From positions 124,001-188,000 of the forward strand of contig NZ_FMCQ01000009.1 of assembly GCF_900091605.1 (NCBI RefSeq): a stretch of 64,000 nucleotides of DNA, in the 5' to 3' direction. The notes under the pieces are model-generated. The model saw only the letters and a program-made list of their open reading frames with translations, did no database searches and had not been told where the DNA came from. Numbering within the stretch: position 1 is the first letter of the stretch; each line of letters opens with the position of its first letter. This DNA is from Micromonospora tulbaghiae. Lineage in GTDB: Bacteria > Actinomycetota > Actinomycetes > Mycobacteriales > Micromonosporaceae. Positions 17,063-27,273 of this stretch are shown here, piece by piece. The translations under genes and the position numbers were made by a program.

Positions 17063-18013
17063 ATGCGGGTCTCCGTGTTCACCGAACCGCACCGCGGAGC
17101 GGACTACGACGACCAGCTCCGGTTCGCCCGGCTGGTCGAGGAGGCCGGCTTCGAGGGCTTCTTCCGGGCCGACCACTACCGGGCCATGGGGGACGAGCCG
17201 GCGCTGCCCGGCCCCACCGACGCCTGGCTGACGCTCGCCGCGCTGGCCCGGGAGACCTCCCGGATCCGGCTCGGCACGCTGGTCACGTCCGCCACGTTCC
17301 GGCTCCCCGGACCGCTGGCCGTCATGGTCGCCCAGGTCGACCGGATGAGCGGCGGCCGGGTCGAGCTGGGCATCGGCGCCGGATGGTACGAGCGCGAGCA
17401 CACCGCGTACGGCATCCCGTTCCCGCCGGTGAGCGAGCGCTTCGACCGGCTCGCCGAGCAACTGGAGATCGTCACCGGGCTGTGGCGCACCCCGTCCGAC
17501 GAGACGTACAGCTTCACCGGTGAGCACTACCGCCTGGTCGACGCGCCCGCGCTGCCCAAGCCGGTGCAGCAGCCCGGCCCGCCGGTGATCGTCGGCGGAC
17601 GGGGACCGAAGCGCACGCCCGACCTGGCCGCCCGCTACGCCGACGAGTTCAACATGCCGTTCAAGAGCGTGGCCGAGACCGCCGCCGCGTACGAGCGGGT
17701 GCGGGAGGCGTGCGACCGCGCCGGGCGGGACGCCTCCGGCCGCGCGCCGCTGACGCTCTCCGCCGGCATCGTGGTGGCGATCGGACGCACCGACGCCGAG
17801 GCGCAGCGGCGGGCCGCGCCGCTGCACGTCACGAGCGCGCTGCCGCCGGAGGACCCGGTGGTCGGCTCCCCCGCCCAGCTCGTCGAGCGGATCGGCGAGT
17901 TCGCCGCGATCGGGGCCACCCGGGTGCACCTGCGCCTGATCGACTTCGACGACCTCGACCACGTGGAGCTCATCGCCGCCGAGGTGCTCCCCCGACTGGA
18001 CGGACCACGATGA
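17063..18013 (+). CDS. LLM-class F420- or FMN-dependent oxidoreductase
   Basis: 316 aa with the luciferase-like TIM-barrel pattern: MRVSVFTEPHRGADYDDQL, a conserved DHY near 40, RIRLGTLVTSATFRLPGPLAVMVAQVDRMSGGRVELGIGAGWYEREHTAYG, and PPVIVGGRGPKRTPDLAARYADEFN. Actinobacterial members of this size often use F420. ATG 17063 lies 9 nt after GGGAGG; a GTG at 17057 overlapping the ATPase stop is the alternative. Co-transcription with an importer ATPase and a cupin suggests oxidation of an imported compound. The substrate is unknown. Confidence 0.88.
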   Translation: MRVSVFTEPHRGADYDDQLRFARLVEEAGFEGFFRADHYRAMGDEPALPGPTDAWLTLAALARETSRIRLGTLVTSATFRLPGPLAVMVAQVDRMSGGRVELGIGAGWYEREHTAYGIPFPPVSERFDRLAEQLEIVTGLWRTPSDETYSFTGEHYRLVDAPALPKPVQQPGPPVIVGGRGPKRTPDLAARYADEFNMPFKSVAETAAAYERVREACDRAGRDASGRAPLTLSAGIVVAIGRTDAEAQRRAAPLHVTSALPPEDPVVGSPAQLVERIGEFAAIGATRVHLRLIDFDDLDHVELIAAEVLPRLDGPR

Positions 18014-18318
18014 CCGAACTCTCCGCCGACCTCGAACTCGGCCCGGTGGGCCAGGAGATCGCGTACGAGAACGACCGCGTACGCGTCTGGCACATCCGGC
18101 TGGAGCCGGGTGAGCGGCAGCCGCTGCACCGCCACGACCACCCGTACCTGGTGGTGGCGATCCAGGGCGCCAAGAACGTGGTGCAGACGATCGACGGCAC
18201 CACCATCGACGCCGACGAGCCGACCGGCGGCGTGGTCTACCGGGACCCGGGCGCGGTACACATGCTGACGAACATCGGCGACACCACCTACCTCGCCCGC
18301 CTGGTCGAGCTGAAGTAG
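18010..18318 (+). CDS. small cupin-domain protein
   Basis: 102 aa, a single cupin barrel. The first metal-binding motif is seen as PLHRHDHPYLVVAIQG and the second as DPGAVHML. The ATG overlaps the stop of the oxidoreductase by 4 nt. Small cupins of this type act as isomerases, dioxygenases or ligand-binding proteins, so the specific role is open. It is probably an accessory enzyme for the product of the oxidoreductase. Confidence 0.8.
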   Translation: MTELSADLELGPVGQEIAYENDRVRVWHIRLEPGERQPLHRHDHPYLVVAIQGAKNVVQTIDGTTIDADEPTGGVVYRDPGAVHMLTNIGDTTYLARLVELK

Positions 18319-18392
18319 CCACGCCGGCAGGTTCGCCGCGCCGCGCGGCGGCAAGGTGGCGATCGGGGGCACCGGGCCGTAACGTGCCGGAC

Positions 18393-21110
18393 ATGGCCTT
18401 TCGGACGTGGGGCAGGCTGCTGCTCACGGCGCTCGGCGTGAGCGTACTGGCCGGGGCCGGCCAGTTGGGCATCGCGTACGGCTTCGGAGTCGTACGCCTC
18501 GACGGCGCGTTCGTCGACGTCTCGGTCAACCGGTGGCCCGCCCAGCTCGTCTGGGTGGGCTGGTTCGCCGCGGTCGCCACGGTCGCCGGAGCCGTCCTCA
18601 CCGAGCGCTTCGCCCGCCGCGACGACGATCAGGGCGGCACCACCGAACTGCTGTCCATCGCCGGCGTGAGCGCGCTCGGCGCGATGGTGGTCGCCCCGCT
18701 GTGCATGCAACCGGCCCGCGCGGCCGAGCTGGGCGGATCCGTCGACCCGGTCTGGGCCGCCGGCATCTGCGCCGCCCTCGGCGCGGTGGTCGGAGCGGGC
18801 GCAGCGATCGCCGTACTGCTCAAGCCGCCGTTCGGCTGGGGCGTGGCGATCACCGCCGGGATCGTCTGGCTGATGGCGCTGCTGTCCGTCGCGCCCACGA
18901 TCGTCTCCAGCCGCCCGCTGGCCACGGTACGGCTCGGCGTCCTCGAACCCTCCTGGCTGGATCCGGAGGCGGCGCAACGCCTGTCCATGCTGGTGCTGCC
19001 GGTGCTCGCGCTGCTGGCCGGCGGGGCGGTCGGCGTACTCGCGCGCCGGGCCGAATGGCCGCCGCTCGTCGGCGGCGCGGCCGGGGCGGCCGGTCCGGTT
19101 CTCGTCGCGTTCGCCTACCTGACCGCCGGTCCCGGCTCGGCGACCGACCGCTACCAGGTCGCGCCCTACTACGGCGCGCTGATCGCCGTGATCGCCGGTG
19201 CGCTCGGCTCGACCGCCACCACTGTGCTGCCCCGGCCGGTCACCGCCACCGGTGATCCCGACGCCGTCGAGGCCACCGACATCCTCGCGCCGCTGCCGCA
19301 CTCGTCCACTTCCACTCCGGGCGTCCCGGCCGTCCCGCCCACGCCTCCGGTGACCAGCGGCGCCGCCGCGCCGGCGCACTGGAACTGGCCGGAGCCCGGC
19401 GGCTCGGCCACGACGTCGGCTCCGGCTGCCGATACCGGGCTTCCCGCCGCCGACCGTGCCGCCGACCGTCCGGCCGGCGTCGACACGAGCCGCGGCCAGC
19501 CCATGCCGGGCCTGCTGCCCCCGGGGCGCCGGACCTCGGCCATCGACGTCCTCGCCGCGAGCCGCCCCGACCCGGTCCCAGGCACGGCACACACGGACAG
19601 CACCGGCGAGGCGGTCACCACGGACCGCACAGTCACCACTGATCGCGCGGCCACCGTCGAGCGCTCCTCCGGCACCTCCACCACCGCTGCGTCCGGGCAG
19701 GCGACCGCCGTCCCGGCGGACAGCGAAGCCGTCTCCGCCACCGCCTCGGACACCAGCTCGACAGCCGGGACGGACGATGCCGCACCGGAACCGGCACCGG
19801 CGGCGACCCCGCCACGGGTGACCCGGCCACGCCGTACCCGCACCAGCCGGTCCGGCGGGACAGCCGACGGATCGACGTCGCCCGCCGACGACAGCACTGG
19901 CACCACCTCGAAGGACGCGTCACCGGTCACCGGCGGCACGACCGAGAGCCACGTTCCCGGCCCGCGTACGGACAGCGGCGCCCTCGCCGGACCGGTCCCG
20001 GCCGACACGGACGGCGACACCCCCGCCGCGCCACCGACCGGTTCCACTGCCGGAACCGGTCGCTCCACCCGCTCCCGGCGCCCCCGCACCCCGAAGGCCG
20101 GACCGCGCACCAGCGCCCCGGCCTCGCCCGAGTCCGGCCCGGCCGATACCGCGCCGACGACGCCGAGCGGGCGGACCGATGCTCCACCGACGACGCCGAG
20201 CGGGCAGACCGACGCCAGGTCGACGACGCCGAGCAGCCCGGTCGAGGCCGCGACGACGGCGACCGGCGGGCGGACCCGATCGGCCCCGGACGTCACGAAC
20301 ACCGCCCCGATCCCGCAGGCCCCCAACCCGGCCCGGGACGACGCCGGCACCACCTCGGCACCGGGCCGCGCGGACTCCGGCACGCCTACCGGTTCCCTCG
20401 GCAGCCCGGCTTCCCGCACCGACTCCCCCACCGGGGATGTCGCATCGTCCGGGCCTACCGGACGCAATTTCTTCTTCGACGATCCGGTGCCGGCGCCGGC
20501 GTCCCGGCCCCGGTTCCCGATGTTCGAGGACGTCACCGGAGCGCCCGGCGAGGTACGCCCGGCCTGGCCGATCACGCCGGCGGCCCGCCCGCACCGCGCC
20601 ACCACCGAACCGGACGCACCGCCCCGCGACGGCGCGGAGGCGAACATCCCGGCCGAGCCGGCGCCGCGCCCCCGCCACCGGGGCCTGCCCGAGCCGGGCG
20701 CGAGCACCGGTTGGGACGCGCTCGCCACGAACGCCCGTCCTGCCGGGCCGCTGTCCAGGCCGGAGGCAGGGACCGCAGGGCCGGTCGCCCGGCCGGAGCC
20801 GGAGGCGGCCGTACCGGCCGAGGCCGGTCCCGCGCTGCCGGAGGCCACCTCGGCGGAGACGGAGACGGACTTCCGGCGCGGGCGGCACGCCGAACCGGAC
20901 GACGTCGACGCGCCCGCCGGGAAGTCGAAGGCCCGGCGCGGCCTGTTCCGGCGCAACCGGGCCAAGAGCGAACCGGAGCCGGCCGAACGTACGGCCGAGC
21001 CGGGTGACGCCGCCGACGACGAGTACGTCGACTGGGTCGCCGGTCTCGCCTCGGACGACAACGCCGACGACGCCCGCTCGCTGCGTACCGGACGGCACCA
21101 CCGCGACTGA
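18393..21110 (+). CDS. membrane protein with long disordered C-terminal tail, function unknown
   Basis: 905 aa. The first ~280 residues contain about six or seven hydrophobic helices (LLLTALGVSVLAGAGQLGIAYGFG, LVWVGWFAAVATVAGAVL, ISALGAMVVAPL and others). The remaining ~620 residues are almost entirely Thr/Ser/Pro/Ala/Gly/Arg low complexity, with a short tandem PTTPSG-x-TDA repeat near 590 and acidic/basic patches at the end. No known domain is recognised. The start is uncertain: GTG 18384 is 9 nt upstream in the same frame and neither start has a good ribosome binding site. It is convergent with thiC. Confidence 0.75.
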   Translation: MAFRTWGRLLLTALGVSVLAGAGQLGIAYGFGVVRLDGAFVDVSVNRWPAQLVWVGWFAAVATVAGAVLTERFARRDDDQGGTTELLSIAGVSALGAMVVAPLCMQPARAAELGGSVDPVWAAGICAALGAVVGAGAAIAVLLKPPFGWGVAITAGIVWLMALLSVAPTIVSSRPLATVRLGVLEPSWLDPEAAQRLSMLVLPVLALLAGGAVGVLARRAEWPPLVGGAAGAAGPVLVAFAYLTAGPGSATDRYQVAPYYGALIAVIAGALGSTATTVLPRPVTATGDPDAVEATDILAPLPHSSTSTPGVPAVPPTPPVTSGAAAPAHWNWPEPGGSATTSAPAADTGLPAADRAADRPAGVDTSRGQPMPGLLPPGRRTSAIDVLAASRPDPVPGTAHTDSTGEAVTTDRTVTTDRAATVERSSGTSTTAASGQATAVPADSEAVSATASDTSSTAGTDDAAPEPAPAATPPRVTRPRRTRTSRSGGTADGSTSPADDSTGTTSKDASPVTGGTTESHVPGPRTDSGALAGPVPADTDGDTPAAPPTGSTAGTGRSTRSRRPRTPKAGPRTSAPASPESGPADTAPTTPSGRTDAPPTTPSGQTDARSTTPSSPVEAATTATGGRTRSAPDVTNTAPIPQAPNPARDDAGTTSAPGRADSGTPTGSLGSPASRTDSPTGDVASSGPTGRNFFFDDPVPAPASRPRFPMFEDVTGAPGEVRPAWPITPAARPHRATTEPDAPPRDGAEANIPAEPAPRPRHRGLPEPGASTGWDALATNARPAGPLSRPEAGTAGPVARPEPEAAVPAEAGPALPEATSAETETDFRRGRHAEPDDVDAPAGKSKARRGLFRRNRAKSEPEPAERTAEPGDAADDEYVDWVAGLASDDNADDARSLRTGRHHRD

Positions 21111-21117
21111 ACGGGCA

Positions 21118-21150
21118 CCGGGACGGGCCGAATCACACGGCCCGCCCCGG
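21118..21150. terminator. stem-loop between convergent genes
   Basis: A 12-bp stem (21118-21129 with 21139-21150, one A-C mismatch) and 9-nt loop in the 46-nt gap between the membrane protein gene and thiC. The position fits a terminator for one or both genes. Confidence 0.6.
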
Positions 21151-21156
21151 CCTCGC

Positions 21157-22749
<1,593 letters not shown>

Positions 22750-22766
22750 GCCAGCCTCCCTGTCGC

Positions 22767-23555
22767 TCATGCGGACCAGCCGAAGTGGTCCAGCGGGCCG
22801 CGTCCCGCGCCCAGCTCCCAGGTCCGCGCGCCGGTCAGCGCGCGGGTGACGTACTCCTTGGCGGCCGCCACCGCGACCGGCACCGCGTCGCCCGCGGCGA
22901 GCCGGACCGCGACGGCGGCCGAGAACGAACAGCCGGTGCCGTGGTTGTGCCGGGTGTCCACCCGGGGTGCGCGCAGCAGCCGCGTGGTTCCGCCGCCGGC
23001 GAGCACGTCGACCGACTCGCCGTCGGCGTCCACGTCGCCGCCCGTCACCACCACGAACGCCGGGCCGCGCGCCGCAAGCACCTCGGCCGCCGCGACCATC
23101 TCCTCGACGGTGCCCACCGGGCCTCCGGTGAGGGCCGCGGCCTCCGCGCAGTTGGGCGTCGCCACCTCCGCGTACGGCAGCAGCCGCTCGACCGCCTCCA
23201 CCACGCCGAGCCGGTGCCCGCTCGTGGCGACCAGCACCGGGTCGACGACCAGGTGCGGCAGGCGCCCGGCCCGGGCCGCCTCGGCCACCGCGTCGGCGAC
23301 CGCCGGGGTGCCGAGCATCCCGGTCTTCACGGCGCGGACGTCGAAGTCGCCGAGCACGCTGTCCATCTGGTCGCGCACTGTCTGCGGGGGCAGCGGCAGG
23401 ACGGCGTCCACGCCCCTGGTGCTCTGCGCGGTGACCGCGGTGAGCACGCTCGTGCCGTACGCCCCGAGCGCGGCGAACGTCTTGAGGTCGGCCTGGATGC
23501 CTGCTCCCGCTCCGGAGTCGGAGCCGGCGATGCTGAGAACTGTTTTCGGCGTCAC
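22767..23555 (-). CDS. thiD: hydroxymethylpyrimidine/phosphomethylpyrimidine kinase
   Basis: 262 aa, ribokinase-fold kinase that phosphorylates HMP and HMP-P to HMP-PP. The start MTPKTVLSIAGSDSGAGAGIQADLK and the catalytic HNHGTGCSFS motif near the C-terminus are diagnostic. The start is GTG at 23555, with GGAGA 5-6 nt upstream. It stands between the structured repeat (23582-23653) and thiC. Confidence 0.95.
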   Translation of the reverse strand: MTPKTVLSIAGSDSGAGAGIQADLKTFAALGAYGTSVLTAVTAQSTRGVDAVLPLPPQTVRDQMDSVLGDFDVRAVKTGMLGTPAVADAVAEAARAGRLPHLVVDPVLVATSGHRLGVVEAVERLLPYAEVATPNCAEAAALTGGPVGTVEEMVAAAEVLAARGPAFVVVTGGDVDADGESVDVLAGGGTTRLLRAPRVDTRHNHGTGCSFSAAVAVRLAAGDAVPVAVAAAKEYVTRALTGARTWELGAGRGPLDHFGWSA

Positions 23556-23581
23556 GTGTCTTCTCCGGTGGTTGCGGTTTG

Positions 23582-23653
23582 GGGCTGCGGCCGACCGTGC
23601 CCACTCCGGGCGGTCAGGCTTGATCCCTCCGTGGTCACGGTCGGCCGCAGCCC
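23582..23653. repeat. structured intergenic repeat, copy 2
   Basis: A perfect 18-bp inverted repeat (23582-23599 with 23636-23653) around a 36-nt centre. Positions 23604-23628 match copy 1 (13939-13963) at 23 of 25 bases. Its right arm encodes the last residues and stop codon of the upstream thiE-like gene, so insertion or drift here has shaped that protein's C-terminus. The element lies inside the thiamine operon, between the thiE-like gene and thiD. Confidence 0.85.
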
Positions 23654-24375
23654 TTCTCGTGCGGGCCTTCGTCGGATCGCGCGGGGTGGGTGCGCGTCAA
23701 GCGGGTGGCCGCCTCCTGGAAGGCTCTGCCCAGCGTGGTGGCGGTTTCTCGCGGGTCCTTCGCGCGCATGATCGCGCCCAGGACTGCTACTCCTGTTGCT
23801 CCTGCCTCGACGCATGCGGTGACCTGGGCGGGGGTTTCGATGCCGCCCAGTGCGAGCACCGGCACGGGGCTGACCGCGATCAGCTTGCGTAACCCGGCCG
23901 GGTGCAGCGCTGGGCCGTAGCCGGGCTTTGTCCTTGTCTCGTAGACCGGGGACAGCGTCGCGTAGTGCTCGGTGGTGAGCCGGGCCAGCTCGGCGGCGTC
24001 GTGGCAGGAACGGCCGACCAGTCCGACGGCGGGCGGCGGGTACGGGCCGGCGGCGGGCAGGTGCACCGCGTCCCCGTCGAGCGGATCCGGTCCGGCGACG
24101 ACGAGCGTGCCGCAGGCCTCGGCGAGGATCGCGCGCAGGTCGGCGGCGAGCGCGAGGCGCTCGGCGCGGGGCAGGTCCTTCTCCCGCAGCACCACCCACC
24201 GCACTCCCCCACCGACGGCACCCGCGACCACGTCGACGAGCGTCCTCCGGGCTACCCGCCGGTCGGTCAGCAGCACGATCCCGGTCGGCCCGGCGTAGAT
24301 CTTGGTACCCGGCCGCCCGTCCAGGGGCGCGCGCGTACCAAGATCGCCGGGAACGGTGACGCGTACGGCGGTCAC
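23635..24375 (-). CDS. second thiamine-phosphate-synthase family protein (ThiE/TenI-like)
   Basis: 246 aa. A TIM barrel of the ThiE/TenI superfamily: IVLLTDRRVARRTL, WVVLREKDLPRAERLALAADLR, LALGGIETPAQVTACVEAGATGVAVLGAIM. Where the other ThiE in this operon has the VNDR-type substrate motif, this protein reads VVAGPDPLDGDAVHLP, and it has an N-terminal extension of about 30 residues. It may be a TenI-like isomerase acting on thiazole phosphate, or a diverged synthase. The start is GTG 24375, overlapping the thiG stop. The last codons lie in the arm of a structured repeat. Confidence 0.8.
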   Translation of the reverse strand: MTAVRVTVPGDLGTRAPLDGRPGTKIYAGPTGIVLLTDRRVARRTLVDVVAGAVGGGVRWVVLREKDLPRAERLALAADLRAILAEACGTLVVAGPDPLDGDAVHLPAAGPYPPPAVGLVGRSCHDAAELARLTTEHYATLSPVYETRTKPGYGPALHPAGLRKLIAVSPVPVLALGGIETPAQVTACVEAGATGVAVLGAIMRAKDPRETATTLGRAFQEAATRLTRTHPARSDEGPHEKGCGRP

Positions 24376-25145
24376 AGGTCGGGCCGTCCCTCGTCCGGAG
24401 TGGATGCCAGCGCGTGGAAGCGGCGGGCGATGCGGCCCGCGCCGTACGCGAGGCGGCCCGCCTCGACCGCGTACCGCATCGCCGTGGCCATCGCCACCGG
24501 GTCGGCGGCCCGGGTCACGGCGCTGGCCAGCAGCACCGCGTCGCAGCCCAGCTCCATGGCGAGCGCGGCGTCGGAGGCGGTGCCGATGCCCGCGTCGAGC
24601 ACCACCGGCACGTCGACCGCCTGCCGGATCAGCCGGATGTGGTGCGGGTTGCCGATGCCCAGCCCGGAGCCGATCGGCGACCCCGCCGGCATCACCGCCG
24701 CGCATCCCACGTCGGCCAGCCGCCGGGCCAGCACCGGATCGTCCGACGTGTACGGCAGCACCGTGAACCCGTCCGCCACCAGCTCCTCGGCGGCGCGCAG
24801 CAGCTCCACCCCGTCGGGCAGGAGCGTGCGCTCGTCGCCGATCACCTCCAGCTTCACCCAGTCGGTGTCGAACGCCTCCCGGGCCAGATGCGCCGTCTTC
24901 ACCGCCTCGACGGCGGTGCGGCAGCCGGCCGTGTTCGGCAGCAGCCGGACACCGCACCGCTCCACCAGGTCGAGCAGGCCGCCCGACCCGCCGGGCGTGG
25001 TGTCCACCCGGCGCAGCGCCAGCGTCACCAGCTCGGTGCCGGAGGCGCGGATCGCCTGCTCCAGCACGTGCAGGTTGGCCGCGCCGCCGGTGCCGAGGAC
25101 GAGCCGGGAGCCGAACGCGACCCCGCCGATCTCCAGCGTGGACAT
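24372..25145 (-). CDS. thiG: thiazole synthase
   Basis: 257 aa. Builds the thiazole phosphate ring of thiamine from deoxyxylulose phosphate, dehydroglycine and ThiS-thiocarboxylate. The Schiff-base lysine is Lys98 in WVKLEVIGD; VMPAGSPIGSGLGI and VVLDAGIGTASDAALAMELGCDAVLL are family signatures. It starts 4 nt after the thiS stop and overlaps the next gene. The dehydroglycine donor here is the ThiO oxidase encoded upstream, not ThiH. Confidence 0.95.
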   Translation of the reverse strand: MSTLEIGGVAFGSRLVLGTGGAANLHVLEQAIRASGTELVTLALRRVDTTPGGSGGLLDLVERCGVRLLPNTAGCRTAVEAVKTAHLAREAFDTDWVKLEVIGDERTLLPDGVELLRAAEELVADGFTVLPYTSDDPVLARRLADVGCAAVMPAGSPIGSGLGIGNPHHIRLIRQAVDVPVVLDAGIGTASDAALAMELGCDAVLLASAVTRAADPVAMATAMRYAVEAGRLAYGAGRIARRFHALASTPDEGRPDL

Positions 25146-25149
25146 CCGC

Positions 25150-25350
25150 TCACCCGCCCTGGGTGGCGCTGAGCACCTCGACGCGGTCGCCGTCGCGCAG
25201 CACGCTCGCCGGCCAGCCGCCGCGCGGCACCACCTCGCCGTTCACCGCGACCGCGAGCCCGCGCTCCCGGTCGGTGACGGTGCGGACCACCTCGGCGACG
25301 GTGACGCCCTCGGGCAGCGTCCGGCCGGTGCCGTTGACGATCAGTTCCAC
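25150..25350 (-). CDS. thiS: sulfur carrier protein ThiS
   Basis: 66 aa with the beta-grasp fold and the C-terminal Gly65-Gly66 required for thiocarboxylation. It begins MELIVNGTGRTLPEG, with a short internal RERGLAVAVNGEVVPRG segment. Overlaps the end of thiO by 10 nt. No ThiF-type adenylating enzyme is encoded in the window. Confidence 0.93.
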   Translation of the reverse strand: MELIVNGTGRTLPEGVTVAEVVRTVTDRERGLAVAVNGEVVPRGGWPASVLRDGDRVEVLSATQGG

Positions 25351-26426
25351 GTGCGCTCCTTCCCGAAGCGGTCCGGGGTGAATGGGGCGAGCGCGGGGTC
25401 CGGCTCGCCGGTGACGACCAGTTCGGTGACCAGGTCGGCGGTGACCGGGGTGAGCACGATGCCGTGCCGGTGGTGCCCGGTCGCCACGAGCACGCGCGGC
25501 TGTCCGGGCAGCGGCCCGATGATCGGCGCGTTGTCAGGCGTACCGGGGCGCAGCCCGGCGACGGCCTCCACCAGCTCGTACTCGACCAGTTCCGGCACCA
25601 GCTCCGCGGCGGCGCGCAGCAGCGTCAGCACGCCACCGGCGGTGACCTCGGTGTCCGCGCGCTCCTCGACTGTCGCCCCGACGACGACCTCCCCGCTGTC
25701 CCGGGGCACCAGGTAGACCGACTCGCTGTCCGCGTACCCCCGAATCACGTGCCGGAAGCCCGGCGGACCGCCACCGGGCGCGCGCAGCCGCAGCACCTGG
25801 CCCTTCACCGGCCGGACCGGCAGGCCGGTCAGCGCCGCCGCGCCGCAGCCGGCCGCTACCACAGTGATCCGTGCGTCCACCTCGGACAACGCGCCGACCC
25901 GGGCCGGGCGCAGCTCCACGCCGGCGCGCTCCGCGGCCGTCCGCAACGCGGCGACCAGCCGCCGCGGGTCGACCTGGTGGTCGCCGGGGGCCACCGCGCC
26001 GCCGCGCACACGCGGCGCCAGCGCCGGCTCGCGGTCGCGCAGCTCCGAAGGACGCAGCGGCGTGATCGGCAGCCCCAACCCCTGTTGGTACGACCACAGC
26101 CGCCCCGCCTCGGCCAGGTCGTCGGCGGTGAGCCCGACGACGAGCGTGCCCTCGGTGCGGTGGCCGATGTCGACGCCGCTCGCCCCGGCCAGCTCGGCCG
26201 CGAAGCCGGGCCAGCGGGCGGCGGACTCGACGAGCAGCGCGGTCAGCTCGTGCTCACCGAAGTACGCCTCGGCGACCGGCGACAGCATCCCGGCGGCCAC
26301 CGAGGAGGCACCCGACCCGGGCCGGTCGTCGTGCACCACCACGCGCAGTCCGCGTTGCGCGCACCGCCACGCGATCGCGAGTCCCACCGGGCCGGCGCCC
26401 ACCACCGCCACGTCGGCCGGGCTCAT
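25341..26426 (-). CDS. thiO: glycine oxidase
   Basis: 361 aa, D-amino-acid-oxidase fold. N-terminal FAD motif VAVVGAGPVGLAIAWRCAQRG, then SVAAGMLSPVAEA, typical of ThiO, and C-terminal GLRPGTPDNAPIIGPLPG...VATGHHRHGIVLTPVTADLV. It oxidises glycine to the imine used by ThiG. The ATG at 26426 overlaps the thiE stop (ATGA); the open frame extends further upstream but only as a shadow of thiE. Confidence 0.94.
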   Translation of the reverse strand: MSPADVAVVGAGPVGLAIAWRCAQRGLRVVVHDDRPGSGASSVAAGMLSPVAEAYFGEHELTALLVESAARWPGFAAELAGASGVDIGHRTEGTLVVGLTADDLAEAGRLWSYQQGLGLPITPLRPSELRDREPALAPRVRGGAVAPGDHQVDPRRLVAALRTAAERAGVELRPARVGALSEVDARITVVAAGCGAAALTGLPVRPVKGQVLRLRAPGGGPPGFRHVIRGYADSESVYLVPRDSGEVVVGATVEERADTEVTAGGVLTLLRAAAELVPELVEYELVEAVAGLRPGTPDNAPIIGPLPGQPRVLVATGHHRHGIVLTPVTADLVTELVVTGEPDPALAPFTPDRFGKERTWN

Positions 26427-27049
26427 CGCGTCAGCGCCCGCATCAGCTCGGCGGTGGCCTGCCCCGGATCGGCGGCCAGGCTGAGCGCGCCGACCACCGC
26501 CACCCCGTACGCCCCGGCAGCCCGCAGCGCCGGGACGCCCGCGGCGGTCACCCCACCGATCGCGATCACCGGCACGCTCACCGCCTCGGCGACCGCGCGT
26601 ACCCCGTCGGGGCCGATCGGGTCCGGCAGGCCCACCTTGGTGGTGGTGACGTGGCACGGGCCCACGCCCAGGTAGGTCGCGCCCGCGTCCACCACCGCGC
26701 GGGCGCGCACCGGCTCCCGGGCGGTCGCGCCGAGCACCGCGTCCGGGCCGAGCACCCGGCGCGCGGCGGCCACCGGCAGGTCGTCCGCGCCGACGTGGCC
26801 ACCGGCGGCGTCCACCGCGAGCGCCACGTGCAGCCGATCGTTGACCAGGCAGCGCGCCCCGTACGGCCGGCACGCCTCGGTCACGCGGCACGCCAGCTCG
26901 TACGCCTCCCGGTCGGTGGCGTCGTCCTCCACGCGCACCTGTACGACGAGTTCGGCGCCCGCCACGGGCAGGGCGGCACGCAGCACGGCGAGCGGGTCAC
27001 GCCCCGGCCGGGTGTCGGTGATGAGATGCAGTCGTCCCAGGGACAGCAC
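26423..27049 (-). CDS. thiE: thiamine-phosphate synthase
   Basis: 208 aa. Couples HMP-PP to thiazole phosphate. The conserved features are LHLITDTRPGRD, CLVNDRLHVALAVDAAGGHVGADDLP, GVGPCHVTTTK and VIAIGGVTAAGVPALRAAGAYGVAVVGAL. First gene of the operon, directly after a TPP riboswitch. The start is GTG 27049 with GGGAGGAG 7 nt upstream; that purine run is the 3' end of the riboswitch, so translation is probably gated by TPP. Confidence 0.94.
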   Translation of the reverse strand: MLSLGRLHLITDTRPGRDPLAVLRAALPVAGAELVVQVRVEDDATDREAYELACRVTEACRPYGARCLVNDRLHVALAVDAAGGHVGADDLPVAAARRVLGPDAVLGATAREPVRARAVVDAGATYLGVGPCHVTTTKVGLPDPIGPDGVRAVAEAVSVPVIAIGGVTAAGVPALRAAGAYGVAVVGALSLAADPGQATAELMRALTR

Positions 27050-27060
27050 GGCAACGCTCC

Positions 27061-27146
27061 TCCCTGCGCCGGCATTACCCGGATCAGGTTCGACGGTCGG
27101 GGGCTCCCAGCCCCCCTCTCAGCCCGGTCCGCACCGGGCTCCCGTG
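27061..27146 (-). promoter_or_regulatory. TPP riboswitch (THI element)
   Basis: On the minus strand the conserved blocks read in order: a GC-rich P3-like hairpin ending in CTGAGAGG, a second hairpin, GAACCTGATC, then GGGTAATGCCGGCGCAGGGA. These are the invariant segments of the thiamine pyrophosphate aptamer. The end of the aptamer abuts the Shine-Dalgarno of thiE, which points to control of translation initiation. The 5' boundary is approximate. Confidence 0.93.
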
Positions 27147-27273
27147 GGTCACTTGCGGCCTACCGTACGACGCCTCCCGCCCGTACGGAAGCCCGGGGGA
27201 GGTTTTTCCCAGGAACCGTTCACATGCCGCACCGGGGCAACGGGTGACCGTCTCGTCACGACACGCTGCCGGG

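Noticed and set aside
19169..21156. Minus-strand frame apparently continuing past thiC into the membrane protein gene
   Set aside because: thiC has a stop at 21157-21159; the separate minus-strand frames beyond are low-complexity shadows of the plus-strand tail.
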